Counted from the first letter of the stretch, positions 1 through 7,068 are shown. The stretch is DNA of 10,967 nucleotides from CAYVFM01 sp964546375 (GCA_964546375.1 CAZJJO010000068.1:1-10967); one strand, 5' to 3'. Made by a program: numbers and translations. Notes: generated by a model from the sequence alone, not told the origin.

Positions 1-1
1 C

Positions 2-778
2 CGGGCCGGCCTCGCCCGGGCGGCCGCGGCCCTGGAGGCGCGCCTGACCGGGCCCGCGGCGCCGCGCCGCATCCGCTCGGCCGGCGACAGCCTCCTGCCC
101 CCCCTCCGGCTCGAGGTGAACGGGATGGCCGTCCGGGTCGAGCTGCTGGACAGCCGTGCGAGGCTGCACCTGAACCGGGCCACCGGCGATCAGCTCGGCC
201 GCCTGCTGGCGGCGATCGGGGTGGACCGGGCCCGGGCCGAGCGGATCGTCGCCGCCGTGCTCGACTGGAGGGATCCGGACGAGCGGCCCCGCGACGCGGG
301 CGCCGAGGCCGCGGCCTACGCCGCCCGGGGGCTGGCCGCCCGGCCCCGGAACGCCCCGTTCGGCGACGTCGACGAGCTGGCACGGGTGCGCGGCGTCTCC
401 CCGGAGCTGCACCGCCGCCTGTCGCCGCTGCTGACCGTCGAGGGCGACGGGCGGATCAACGTGAACGCCGCCCCGCCCCCCGTGCTGGCCGTGCTCCCGG
501 TCCTGGACCTCGAGGGCGCCCGGGCCCTGGTCCGGGCCCGGGAGGGGCGCACCTTCTCGAGCGCCTTCGACGTGGCCCGGGCCCTCCCGCCCGAGCAGGG
601 GCGCCTCCTGCGGGACCGCGCCGACGCGTTCGGGGAACGGGCCGCCTTCGGCCCGCGCCGGGCCGAGCTCTCGGTCCGGGCCCGTCCGCCGGCGGGCGGC
701 GCCGGGGCGACGCTGCGGGGGGTGGTGGAGCTGGAGGGAGGGCGGAGCTGGCGCCTGGTCCGGGTCGTCGAGCGCTGA
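2..778 (+). CDS. gspK: Type II secretion system minor pseudopilin GspK (5' partial)
   Basis: GspK is a minor pseudopilin that sits at the tip of the type II secretion pseudopilus, with GspI and GspJ, in the inner membrane and periplasm. The frame is open from the window edge, and 258 residues are visible before TGA. The N-terminal prepilin peptidase site and hydrophobic helix lie upstream of the window, so the first in-window ATG (116) is internal and not the start. Family landmarks include the segment around RLHLNRATGDQL, the DWRDPDE motif of the first helix-hairpin-like T2SSK domain, a PRNAPF..VDEL..VRGVSPE block, and the GRINVNAAPPPVLAVLP motif opening the second such domain. A GspK of about 320 residues would be usual, so roughly a fifth is missing. 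It is presumably the tail of a secretion operon transcribed from the left. It ends 13 bases from the convergent regulator stop, with no T-rich terminator visible between them. Confidence 0.88.
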   Translation, partial: RAGLARAAAALEARLTGPAAPRRIRSAGDSLLPPLRLEVNGMAVRVELLDSRARLHLNRATGDQLGRLLAAIGVDRARAERIVAAVLDWRDPDERPRDAGAEAAAYAARGLAARPRNAPFGDVDELARVRGVSPELHRRLSPLLTVEGDGRINVNAAPPPVLAVLPVLDLEGARALVRAREGRTFSSAFDVARALPPEQGRLLRDRADAFGERAAFGPRRAELSVRARPPAGGAGATLRGVVELEGGRSWRLVRVVER

Positions 779-791
779 CCCGGCCCGGGCG

Positions 792-2210
<1,419 letters not shown>

Positions 2211-2213
<3 letters not shown>

Positions 2214-2230
2214 CTCTGCCAACCTCCCCC
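2211..2230 (-). promoter_or_regulatory. Ribosome binding site deciding the GTG start of the sigma-54 activator
   Basis: On the minus strand the sequence reads GGGGGAGGTTGGCAGAG followed by GTG. This is a strong Shine-Dalgarno core at normal distance from a GTG codon, at exactly the point where receiver-domain similarity begins. The ATG 168 bases further upstream has no comparable site. Confidence 0.7.
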
Positions 2231-2399
2231 GACGCTGACCTCGTCGCTGGCGCTCGATCCGTCCGCCTCCCGTCCGCGGAAATGTCCGACGCCGTCCGGG
2301 TCCCGGCCCGGTCCCGTCGCCGGGTCTTCGCCCCGTGCGGGAAGCCGAGTACGACGCCGAACCCTCCCAACGGTAGACCACGTAGGACGGCGACGCGCG

Positions 2400-2428
2400 A
2401 ATATAGGCCGCCGGGTCAAGGCCGCCAA
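2400..2428 (-). promoter_or_regulatory. Sigma-70-like promoter for the sigma-54 activator gene
   Basis: On the minus strand TTGGCG (2423-2428) and TATATT (2400-2405) are separated by exactly 17 bases. The -10 box matches the consensus at 5 of 6 positions and the -35 at 4 of 6. It is one of the few A/T-rich patches in the gap. A start near 2393 would give a leader of about 180 bases before the GTG at 2213. The assignment rests only on motif match and position. Confidence 0.4.
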
Positions 2429-2526
2429 ACCGGCGCGGCCGATGTACCCTATAAGTCGTATGGGGGCGACGGTTCGGGGGAAGACCGGAGAACCGGCCTG
2501 GCGCCGGGGCTCTCGCCGGACGGGGG

Positions 2527-2543
2527 CTCCCCGGACCGGGGAG
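2527..2543. repeat. 17-bp perfect inverted repeat between helicase and activator
   Basis: CTCCCCGG-A-CCGGGGAG is a perfect dyad with 8-bp arms around a single base. It lies downstream of the helicase gene and about 130 bases upstream of the activator promoter. It could be a protein-binding site or a U-less transcription stop. The loop is too short for the full stem to form as a hairpin, so the effective stem would be about 6-7 bp. Confidence 0.35.
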
Positions 2544-2703
2544 GCGGAGGCGGCGGTTTAGCGGCGTGAAATTTTGGATGCGTTCTCGAGGCGGGGGGCG
2601 GCGCGAGCACGCCGGCGCCGCGTCTGCCGGCGACAGCGGGAGTCCGACGGCGCCCCGCCCGCCGGCGGACCGGAGGCCCGGGAGCCCGTCGGCGGCCGCG
2701 GCC

Positions 2704-3972
2704 TCAGCGGCGGCGCCGGCCCCGTCCCAGGCGGGAGCGGGAGCGGTCGTCGTCCTCCTCGTCCCGACGACGCGCGCCCAGCGGCTCGACGCTGGGCTCG
2801 AACCCCTCGACCGGCTCGCGCGGGATCACCGTCTCGGTCAGCTTCTCGATGTCCCGGACGTGGAGCCACTCCTCCGGCGACATGAAGGTCACCGCGTCGC
2901 CCGTCTCGTCGTGGCGGGCGGTCCGACCGACCCGGTGGACGTAGTCGCGGGGGTCCCGGGGCACGTCGAAGTTGACGACGTGGCGGATCCCCCGGATGTC
3001 CAGGCCCCGGGCGGCCACGTTCGTCGCCACCAGCACCCGGGTGTCGCCCGCCCGGAAGCGGTCCAGGCTCCGGGTGCGCTGGTCCTGCGACTTGCCGCCG
3101 TGGAGGTCGTCGCTGGAGACGCCGTGGCGGTCGAGGTAGTCGGCCACGAAGCTGGTGGTGTTGCGGGTCCGGGTGAAGACGAGGCACTGCCCCTCGCTCT
3201 CCTCCTCCAGGTAGTGCAGCAGCAGCTCCTGCTTCCGGGAGCTGTCCACCGGATGGATCACCTCCCGGACGCCCTCGGCCGCCGTCTCCAGCCCCACCTC
3301 GATCCGGGCCGGGTCCTCCATCATCTCGTGGGCCAGCGACACGATGGCGTTGGGCATGGTGGCCGAATAGAGGAAGGTCTGGCGGTCCTCCGGGGTCTGT
3401 GCGGCGATCTTGCGCACGTCGTCGATGAAGCCCATGTCCAGCATCCGGTCGGCCTCGTCCAGCACCAGCACCTCCACCGCCGAGAGGTCGGCGTGGCCCT
3501 TCCGGCACAGGTCCAGCAGCCGGCCCGGCGTGGCCACGAGGATGTCCATGCCCCACTCGAGCCCCTCGATCTGGGGGCCATAGGCCACCCCCCCGTGGAT
3601 GACCAGGGACTCGACCGAGGAGGTGGCGCCGTACGTACGCACCGCACGCTCGACCTGCTGGGCCAGCTCGCGGGTCGGGGTCACCACCAGGCCGCGGGGA
3701 CGCTCCGACTGGCCCAGGTCCAGCCGCTGGATCATCGGGAGCGTGAAGGCGGCCGTCTTGCCGGTCCCGGTCTGGGCGGAGCCCAGCACGTCGCGGCCCT
3801 CCAGGGCCGACGGGATCGCCCGCCACTGGATCTCGGTCGGGCGATCGTAGCCCGCCCGCCGGATGGCCTCGAGGATGCGCTCGGAGAGGCCCAGGGCCTC
3901 GAAGCTCTCGGGGGCCTCGTCCCGGGTCGGGACGCTCGTGTCCGCTTCGGCGGAGGCGGTGTCAGTGCTCAT
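2704..3972 (-). CDS. rhlE: DEAD-box ATP-dependent RNA helicase, RhlE-like
   Basis: This cytoplasmic helicase unwinds short RNA duplexes with ATP. Family members act in ribosome assembly, RNA decay and cold adaptation. The 422 residues carry the full motif set: an upstream aromatic (Phe24) and Q motif ending at PTEIQ (45-49), motif I AQTGTGKT (66-73), Ia PTRELAQ (99-105), Ib TPGR (148-151), II DEAD (172-175), III SAT (203-205), LVFTRT (264-269), V ARGLDI (321-326) and VI HRVGRTAR (346-353). A short Arg/Asp/Glu-rich tail (about 400-422, ending in RGRRRR) probably contacts RNA. The ATG is where the leader peptide before the Q motif begins naturally. No good Shine-Dalgarno precedes it (only GGAA near the start), so the site is weak or leader structure matters. 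The gene diverges from the candidate structured RNA at 4153-4386 and has a hairpin in its leader. The RhlE label rests on overall resemblance; another DEAD-box subfamily is possible. Confidence 0.9.
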   Translation of the reverse strand: MSTDTASAEADTSVPTRDEAPESFEALGLSERILEAIRRAGYDRPTEIQWRAIPSALEGRDVLGSAQTGTGKTAAFTLPMIQRLDLGQSERPRGLVVTPTRELAQQVERAVRTYGATSSVESLVIHGGVAYGPQIEGLEWGMDILVATPGRLLDLCRKGHADLSAVEVLVLDEADRMLDMGFIDDVRKIAAQTPEDRQTFLYSATMPNAIVSLAHEMMEDPARIEVGLETAAEGVREVIHPVDSSRKQELLLHYLEEESEGQCLVFTRTRNTTSFVADYLDRHGVSSDDLHGGKSQDQRTRSLDRFRAGDTRVLVATNVAARGLDIRGIRHVVNFDVPRDPRDYVHRVGRTARHDETGDAVTFMSPEEWLHVRDIEKLTETVIPREPVEGFEPSVEPLGARRRDEEDDDRSRSRLGRGRRRR

Positions 3973-4026
3973 TCGTTCCGGAGGTTGAGGTGAAGTCGGT
4001 GCGTCAGCGTCGAACCCGCCGTGCGG

Positions 4027-4064
4027 CGGGCGGGAGGGGCCTTCGGAAACCGGTTACCCGCCCG
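4027..4064 (-). repeat. Hairpin in the rhlE leader
   Basis: CGGGCGGG (4027-4034) and CCCGCCCG (4057-4064) are perfect 8-bp complements around a 22-base loop. The loop holds the near-palindrome GGAAACCGGTTACC (4045-4058, 12 of 14 positions symmetric). It lies 55-92 bases upstream of the helicase ATG. If the helicase transcript starts upstream, this would be a stem-loop in its 5' leader. As DNA, the inner dyad could be an operator. Confidence 0.4.
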
Positions 4065-4125
4065 ACGCCGCGCGGGTCCCCGGGCCGCTCGCCTCACGCG
4101 CCCGCGGAACGTCCGCCCCCGCGGC

Positions 4126-4150
4126 GGAACACTGCTCCAGGGGGGCCGTA
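4126..4150 (+). promoter_or_regulatory. ECF-type promoter-like motif before the structured RNA
   Basis: GGAAC (4126-4130), 16 bases, then CGTA (4147-4150, continuing TTAG) resembles promoters read by extracytoplasmic-function sigma factors. The heptamer GCGGAAC occurs a second time exactly 20 bases upstream (4104-4110). A start some 7-10 bases past the -10 would fall inside the first paired arm of the RNA (4155-4161) rather than just before it, which weakens the assignment. Confidence 0.25.
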
Positions 4151-4152
4151 TT

Positions 4153-4386
4153 AGGGGGTGCACAGAGGGAGATGTCCCGACGGCGAGGCCGATCGGGACG
4201 GCGGTTCCGGGCAGTGATCCCTCCCCTCAGCCCCCTAACCACCGCCCCTGAGGTGGACGGCACTGTTCCGGGCCGCCATTCTCCCACCATCACGAGGCAT
4301 CGCGGCGGTTCCGGTCTGCGACCCTCGGTCCAGCACCCCTGAACCTCCTCCCTGGGCCGACGGCCAGCACCGGGCCGCCGTTTTTT
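4153..4386 (+). ncRNA. Candidate structured non-coding RNA with intrinsic terminator
   Basis: No reading frame with family motifs covers this stretch, yet it folds as a closed multi-branch RNA. P1: GGGGTGC (4155-4161) pairs with GCACCCC (4333-4339). P2: GGGAGA (4167-4172) with TCTCCC (4280-4285). Hairpin 1 (4174-4199): GTCCCGA-CGGC, loop GAG, GCCG-a-TCGGGAC, 11 bp with one bulge. Hairpin 2 (4200-4216 with 4261-4277): 17 positions, 16 paired, four of them G-U, capped by CCTCAG/CTGAGG (4225-4230/4248-4253) and a 17-base C-rich loop. Hairpin 3 (4293-4327): CGAGG/CCTCG plus CGCGG/CTGCG. The terminator at 4358-4386 ends it. The G-U pairs become A-C mismatches on the opposite strand, which sets polarity. 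GUUCCGG occurs three times (4204, 4265, 4308). I see no match to tmRNA, RNase P RNA, SRP RNA or 6S RNA. Ends are inferred from folding, not mapped. Confidence 0.45.
4358..4386 (+). terminator. Rho-independent terminator of the structured RNA
   Basis: CGACGGCC (4358-4365), a 7-base loop AGCACCG, then GGCCGCCG (4373-4380) form an 8-position stem with one A-C mismatch, directly followed by six T (4381-4386). It works only for plus-strand transcripts; on the minus strand the run is A and precedes the hairpin. No protein gene lies upstream on the plus strand before it, so it implies a non-coding transcript. Confidence 0.65.
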
Positions 4387-4394
4387 CGTGCCTT

Positions 4395-4417
4395 CCGGGG
4401 AGCCGGCGCTCCCCCGG
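4395..4417 (-). repeat. Stem-loop downstream of the nuclease gene
   Basis: GGGGAGC (4397-4403), tetraloop CGGC, GCTCCCC (4408-4414) form a perfect 7-bp stem. It extends by two pairs across a bulged C (4415). It lies about 65 bases past the nuclease stop and could stabilise or end that mRNA. There is no U-run after it on the minus strand, so it is not a classical terminator. Confidence 0.4.
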
Positions 4418-4479
4418 GATCCGGGGCCCGCGGGCCTCCGTCCCACCGGCGCCCCGCCCGTCGAGCTCCCCGGCCGGGC

Positions 4480-5436
4480 TCAGCGCTCCTCCACCCGACC
4501 GTCCTCCAGCTCCGGCTCGCAGAGCTCGTAGAAGTCGCACCACCGGCAGACGTCCGACCGGTCCACCATCGGGAAGGCCTCTCTCGCGCGCGGGCGATTC
4601 TTGGACGGGTCCTCCAGCAGCTCCCGCATCTCCCCGATGCTCTCCCGGGCCCGGTCCTCCGCCCGGTCGATCAGCTCGGGCCCCAGCTCGATCGCCTCGC
4701 TCTCGCCCCGCGCCAGGTACTCCACCCGCCCCTCGCAGGCGCGGATCCGCCGGGTCTCCCGGAGGAAGAGCCCGTACAGCCCCACCTGCCAGAGGTCCCC
4801 CCGCCGCTCCCGCCCCGACTTCCAGTCGACCACGATCCGTCGATCGTCCTCGACCCGCCGCAGCAGCAGGTCCGGCTCGGCGTAGACCGGCACCCCGTCC
4901 AGCGCGAAGTCCGGCTCCGGACGGACGTCGGGGTCGTCCAGGTGGAGCACCTCCAGCCTGCCGGCCCCGACCTCCGCCCAGATCGGATGGTCGACCAGGT
5001 GCCGGTGGGTCGGCTCCAGCCGCTCCCGGACCGCCTCGATCTCCTCCTCGCCGGGGCCGTCGCCGTACCAGGCGGAGCGGAGGTAAGGGTGGTGGGAGGG
5101 GCTCGCCAGGAAGGCGCCCCGGTCGCGGGAGGCGGCCACCACCCGGTTCAGCTCCCGGCGGGTGCGGGCCTCCAGCTCGTCGGCGGCCGGGAGCTCGAGC
5201 CCCTGCGCCGCCCGGAAGCCCACCTCGAAGGCCCGCCGGTGCACCGACCGGCCCAGCTCGGCCCGCAGGCCGGTGAGCTTCTTCAGGAGCCACGCCCGGC
5301 GGGCCTCCTCGTCGGCCTCCTCCTCCCAGCCTCCCCAGGAGCCGTAGTAGTGCCAGAAGTAGCGCCGGGGACAGATCTCCAGGGTTCCGTGGCGCGAGCG
5401 CGACCAGGAGAACGGGGGGTGGGGGCCGATCTCCAC
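4480..5436 (-). CDS. PD-(D/E)XK nuclease, Cas4/AddB-like, with Fe-S cysteines
   Basis: This is a probable single-strand DNA exonuclease or nuclease of the RecB superfamily, 318 residues. N-terminal CPRRYFW (Cys22) and C-terminal CRWCDFYELC (Cys297, Cys300, Cys306; C-x2-C-x5-C) form the four-cysteine set that holds a 4Fe-4S cluster in Cas4 and AddB. Catalytic landmarks are His66 (GRSVH), Asp189 (YAEPDLLL), Asp204-Trp-Lys206 (VVDWKSG) and the Q-x3-Y motif (QVGLY, Gln217/Tyr221). All are intact. The GTG at 5436 is chosen because similarity starts at once (PFSWSRSRHGTLEICPRRYF), and longer in-frame versions add Arg/Pro-rich residues without motifs. The Shine-Dalgarno is weak (GGGCGGG). It begins 25 bases after the stop of the possible small exported peptide, so coupling is possible. 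There are no cas genes, helicase subunit or CRISPR repeats nearby, so a role in general DNA repair is more likely than CRISPR adaptation. The substrate is unknown. Confidence 0.8.
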   Translation of the reverse strand: MEIGPHPPFSWSRSRHGTLEICPRRYFWHYYGSWGGWEEEADEEARRAWLLKKLTGLRAELGRSVHRRAFEVGFRAAQGLELPAADELEARTRRELNRVVAASRDRGAFLASPSHHPYLRSAWYGDGPGEEEIEAVRERLEPTHRHLVDHPIWAEVGAGRLEVLHLDDPDVRPEPDFALDGVPVYAEPDLLLRRVEDDRRIVVDWKSGRERRGDLWQVGLYGLFLRETRRIRACEGRVEYLARGESEAIELGPELIDRAEDRARESIGEMRELLEDPSKNRPRAREAFPMVDRSDVCRWCDFYELCEPELEDGRVEER

Positions 5437-5461
5437 GGTCGTCAGCCCGCCCGAGCCACGC

Positions 5462-5605
5462 TCAGGGGAACAGGAGCCGCCCGGTGATCGCGAACCGGTC
5501 GCCGCCCTCGACCTCCAGGCGCGCCTCGACGCAGGGGGAGGCCGGCGCCGCCGGCAGCAGCGCGGCCACGGCCGTCGCCGCGGTCGACAGGATCGATCGC
5601 CGCAT
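5462..5605 (-). CDS. Possible 47-residue exported peptide upstream of the nuclease
   Basis: I do not recognise this protein. From ATG at 5605 it reads MRR, then a hydrophobic stretch ILSTAATAVAALLPAAPA, then a short tail with one Cys, ending in FAITGRLLFP. This looks like a signal peptide or membrane anchor. The start is preceded by GGAGGGAA seven bases upstream, a good ribosome site. A second ATG 18 bases earlier (5623) lacks one. The reading frame ends 25 bases before the nuclease start on the same strand. It could be a small secreted protein, a leader peptide coupled to nuclease translation, the remnant of a longer gene cut short by a stop, or chance in GC-rich DNA. Confidence 0.4.
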   Translation of the reverse strand: MRRSILSTAATAVAALLPAAPASPCVEARLEVEGGDRFAITGRLLFP

Positions 5606-5797
5606 CCCGGACTTCCCTCCCATGCGTCGTGGACGTCGAGTTCCCACGCGTCGCCGAACGACGAGATCGGACCGCCGCCCGTCACGGGCTGCGAAGAGCG
5701 TGCCGCCGGCCGGATGCGCCGCGCCGGCCCGGGCGGTTACCCTCCCCGGTGCCGAGGCGCCGCGAGGTCCGGGTCGCAGACGGGAGGAGGGACGACG

Positions 5798-6262
5798 ATG
5801 GGAGAGGGAGGCCGGTCCCGGCGGAGCCGGTGGGGGGCGGCGGCCCTGCTGGCGGTGGCGGCCGCGTTCCTGGTGGCCCGCGTGCTCCCCTCCGACGGCC
5901 CCGCCGCCGGCCCGACGGTCGACGCCGACCTGCCCACCTGGAGCGCCGAGGAGGCCGGCGCCCACGTCGGGGAAGTCGGGCGGGTGTGCGGCACCGTGGA
6001 GAGCGCCGCCTGGGTCCGGAGCGTCGGGGGCCAACCCACCTACCTGAACCTGGGCCGCCCCCATCCCGACCAGCTCTTCACCGTGGTCATCTGGGGCGAG
6101 GACCGGGCCCGGTTCGGCACGCCCGAGCGACGGTGGAACGGCCGCCGGATCTGCGTCGCCGGCCGCGTCCGCACCCACGAGGGGACCCCCCGGATCGTGG
6201 CCCGGCGGCCGGCCCAGATCGGACCCCGCACGGACGGGCCGGCCGGGGACTCCTCCCCCTGA
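5798..6262 (+). CDS. Membrane-anchored OB-fold protein of unknown function
   Basis: This 154-residue protein has an Arg-rich start, one hydrophobic helix (about 12-30, GAAALLAVAAAFLVARVL) and then a domain (about 53-142) of OB-fold type. The domain has the pattern VGEVGRVCGTVESA, TYLNLGRPHPDQLFTVVIW, NGRRICVAGRVRTHEGTPRIVARRPAQI. This strand pattern is widespread in bacterial exported proteins of unknown role and sometimes accompanies nucleases or nucleic-acid-binding domains. Cys64 and Cys119 sit in strands that could be neighbours, so a disulfide outside the cytoplasm is plausible. The ATG at 5798 is set by an excellent ribosome site, GGGAGGAGGG (5782-5791), six bases upstream; an in-frame ATG at 5714 has none. 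The helix probably acts as an uncleaved anchor or signal peptide, placing the OB domain outside the inner membrane. It is divergent from the nuclease side and followed by the DUF192 gene on the same strand after 128 bases. Confidence 0.75.
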   Translation: MGEGGRSRRSRWGAAALLAVAAAFLVARVLPSDGPAAGPTVDADLPTWSAEEAGAHVGEVGRVCGTVESAAWVRSVGGQPTYLNLGRPHPDQLFTVVIWGEDRARFGTPERRWNGRRICVAGRVRTHEGTPRIVARRPAQIGPRTDGPAGDSSP

Positions 6263-6321
6263 CCCGGGCTGGCTCGCGCCGGACGCGCTCGTTACGTTTT
6301 CCCTCGTTCGAGCACGCTCGC

Positions 6322-6339
6322 GCGCCTTCCGGAAGGCGC
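6322..6339. repeat. 18-bp perfect palindrome upstream of the DUF192 gene
   Basis: GCGCCTTCCGGAAGGCGC is a perfect 18-bp dyad, 60 bases after the OB-fold gene and about 50 bases before the DUF192 start. As RNA it forms a 7-bp stem with a CCGG tetraloop but no U-run follows. Either an operator for a dimeric regulator or a weak stop between the two genes would fit. Confidence 0.45.
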
Positions 6340-6390
6340 TCCCGCCCCCGGACGGCCCGCCCCCTCCGACCCACCGACGACGGAACCGAG

Positions 6391-6930
6391 ATGTCCGACC
6401 CTCCGGCCGCGGCGTCGCGATCCCTCCGCCCCGGCCCGTTCCGCCGGGCGGGTCGGTGGGCGGGCCTGGCGCTCGTCCTGGCCCTCGCCGCCTGCGCGGA
6501 CGCCCCCACCGAACCGGACCCGGCGTGCGACCCCTCCGACCGGACCGTCCTCTGCGTCGAGGGCCACGCCCTGACGGTCGAGATCGCCGACGAGCCGGGG
6601 GAGAGGCTGGTCGGCCTGTCGGACCGGGACGCCCCGCTGGCCGAAGACCGGGGGATGCTCTTCGTCTTCGCGGTCCCGGGCACCATCGCGCTGACGATGG
6701 CCGAGACGTCGATCCCCCTCTCCGCCGCCTTCGTCGACACGGCCGACGTCATCGTCAACGTCGAGGCGATGGAGCCGTTCGCCGGGCGGTCGTACCGCTC
6801 CGACGCCCCCGCCATCTACGCCATCGAGACGAACCAGGGATGGTTCGCCGAGCACGGCGTGAGCGCCGGCGACACCGTCCGGTTCGGGCCGTGCCGCCCC
6901 CACCAGCCGCCCCCCGGGAGCTGCCGCTGA
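6391..6930 (+). CDS. DUF192 family lipoprotein
   Basis: This is a 179-residue exported lipoprotein. The signal peptide has Arg residues, a hydrophobic core (WAGLALVLALAA) and lipobox LAAC with Cys35 as the lipidated residue; Ala at +2 favours the outer membrane. A Pro/Thr/Glu linker leads to a DUF192 domain (about 55-168): VEIADEPGERLVGLSDR, DRGMLFVF, SIPLSAAFVDTADVIVNVEAMEPF, YAIETNQGWFAEHGVSAGDTVRF. Family members are small beta-fold proteins of unclear function. The usual F-W-M-K-N-T signature before IPL is LTMAET here, so the conserved Trp, Lys and Asn are changed. Two further Cys near the C-terminus (GPCRPHQPPPGSCR) may form a disulfide, perhaps with Cys in the PACDPSDRTVLC linker. The ribosome site is weak (GGAACCGAG). 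The start is fixed by the signal peptide. Confidence 0.85.
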   Translation: MSDPPAAASRSLRPGPFRRAGRWAGLALVLALAACADAPTEPDPACDPSDRTVLCVEGHALTVEIADEPGERLVGLSDRDAPLAEDRGMLFVFAVPGTIALTMAETSIPLSAAFVDTADVIVNVEAMEPFAGRSYRSDAPAIYAIETNQGWFAEHGVSAGDTVRFGPCRPHQPPPGSCR

Positions 6931-7062
6931 TCCCGTCGGCGGGTCCCGTGTCGCCGGCGAGCCCCGGGTCGCCGTCCTCCTCCCCCGCGGCGGCGCCCCG
7001 ACCCGCGACAGCGCCCCTGCCTGTGACGCCGCCCTCCCCTGCGCCGGCGTCCTCCCCGGCCT

Positions 7063-7068
7063 TATAGT
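7063..7068 (+). promoter_or_regulatory. Possible -10 box for the cyclic-di-GMP gene
   Basis: TATAGT (5 of 6 to consensus) stands in an A/T-rich patch (CTTATAGTCTCCCGATAAAG) within otherwise GC-rich DNA, 96 bases before the ATG at 7164. No recognisable -35 hexamer lies 16-18 bases upstream, so an activator or alternative sigma factor may be needed, or the match is chance. Confidence 0.3.

Larger units (their letters stand above)
2214..2703. other. Gap between helicase and sigma-54 activator genes
   Basis: No convincing gene is seen in these 490 bases. Open frames here are Arg/Gly/Pro-rich and lack family motifs. Beside the promoter at 2400-2428, the gap holds a perfect inverted repeat at 2527-2543 and a 7-bp stem (CGCCGGC 2610-2616 with GCCGGCG 2626-2632, 9-base loop) that falls just past the helicase stop. 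Neither hairpin is followed by a U-run on the minus strand, so termination of the helicase transcript here is possible but unproven. Confidence 0.5.

Noticed and set aside
378..392. A sigma-54 promoter-like TGGCAC motif in gspK
   Set aside because: The -12 half does not read TTGC or close to it, and the motif sits inside a coding region with no gene start shortly downstream.
2214..2381. A 56-residue N-terminal extension of the sigma-54 activator from the ATG at 2381
   Set aside because: It is Arg/Gly-rich with no domain. The GTG at 2213 has a strong ribosome site and starts exactly at the receiver domain.
4153..4386. Assignment of the structured RNA to tmRNA, RNase P RNA, SRP RNA or 6S RNA
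   Set aside because: There is no tRNA-like end or tag frame, no GAGGAAAGUCC-type core, no GGAAGGAAGC SRP apex, and the branched fold does not look like the single interrupted hairpin of 6S RNA. Only resemblances such as UUCCGGGCAG were seen.
4480..5436. A CRISPR-Cas locus suggested by the Cas4-like nuclease
   Set aside because: No repeat-spacer array and no cas1, cas2 or other cas gene can be seen anywhere in the window.
5606..5797. A divergent promoter pair between the small peptide frame and the OB-fold gene
   Set aside because: No hexamer pair with acceptable spacing was found on either strand; only the two ribosome binding sites at the edges are convincing.
6931..7062. A small gene or U-tailed terminator between the DUF192 and cyclic-di-GMP genes
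   Set aside because: Frames here are Pro/Ser/Ala-rich without motifs, and no T-run follows any stem. Nothing beyond short GC-rich dyads can be supported.
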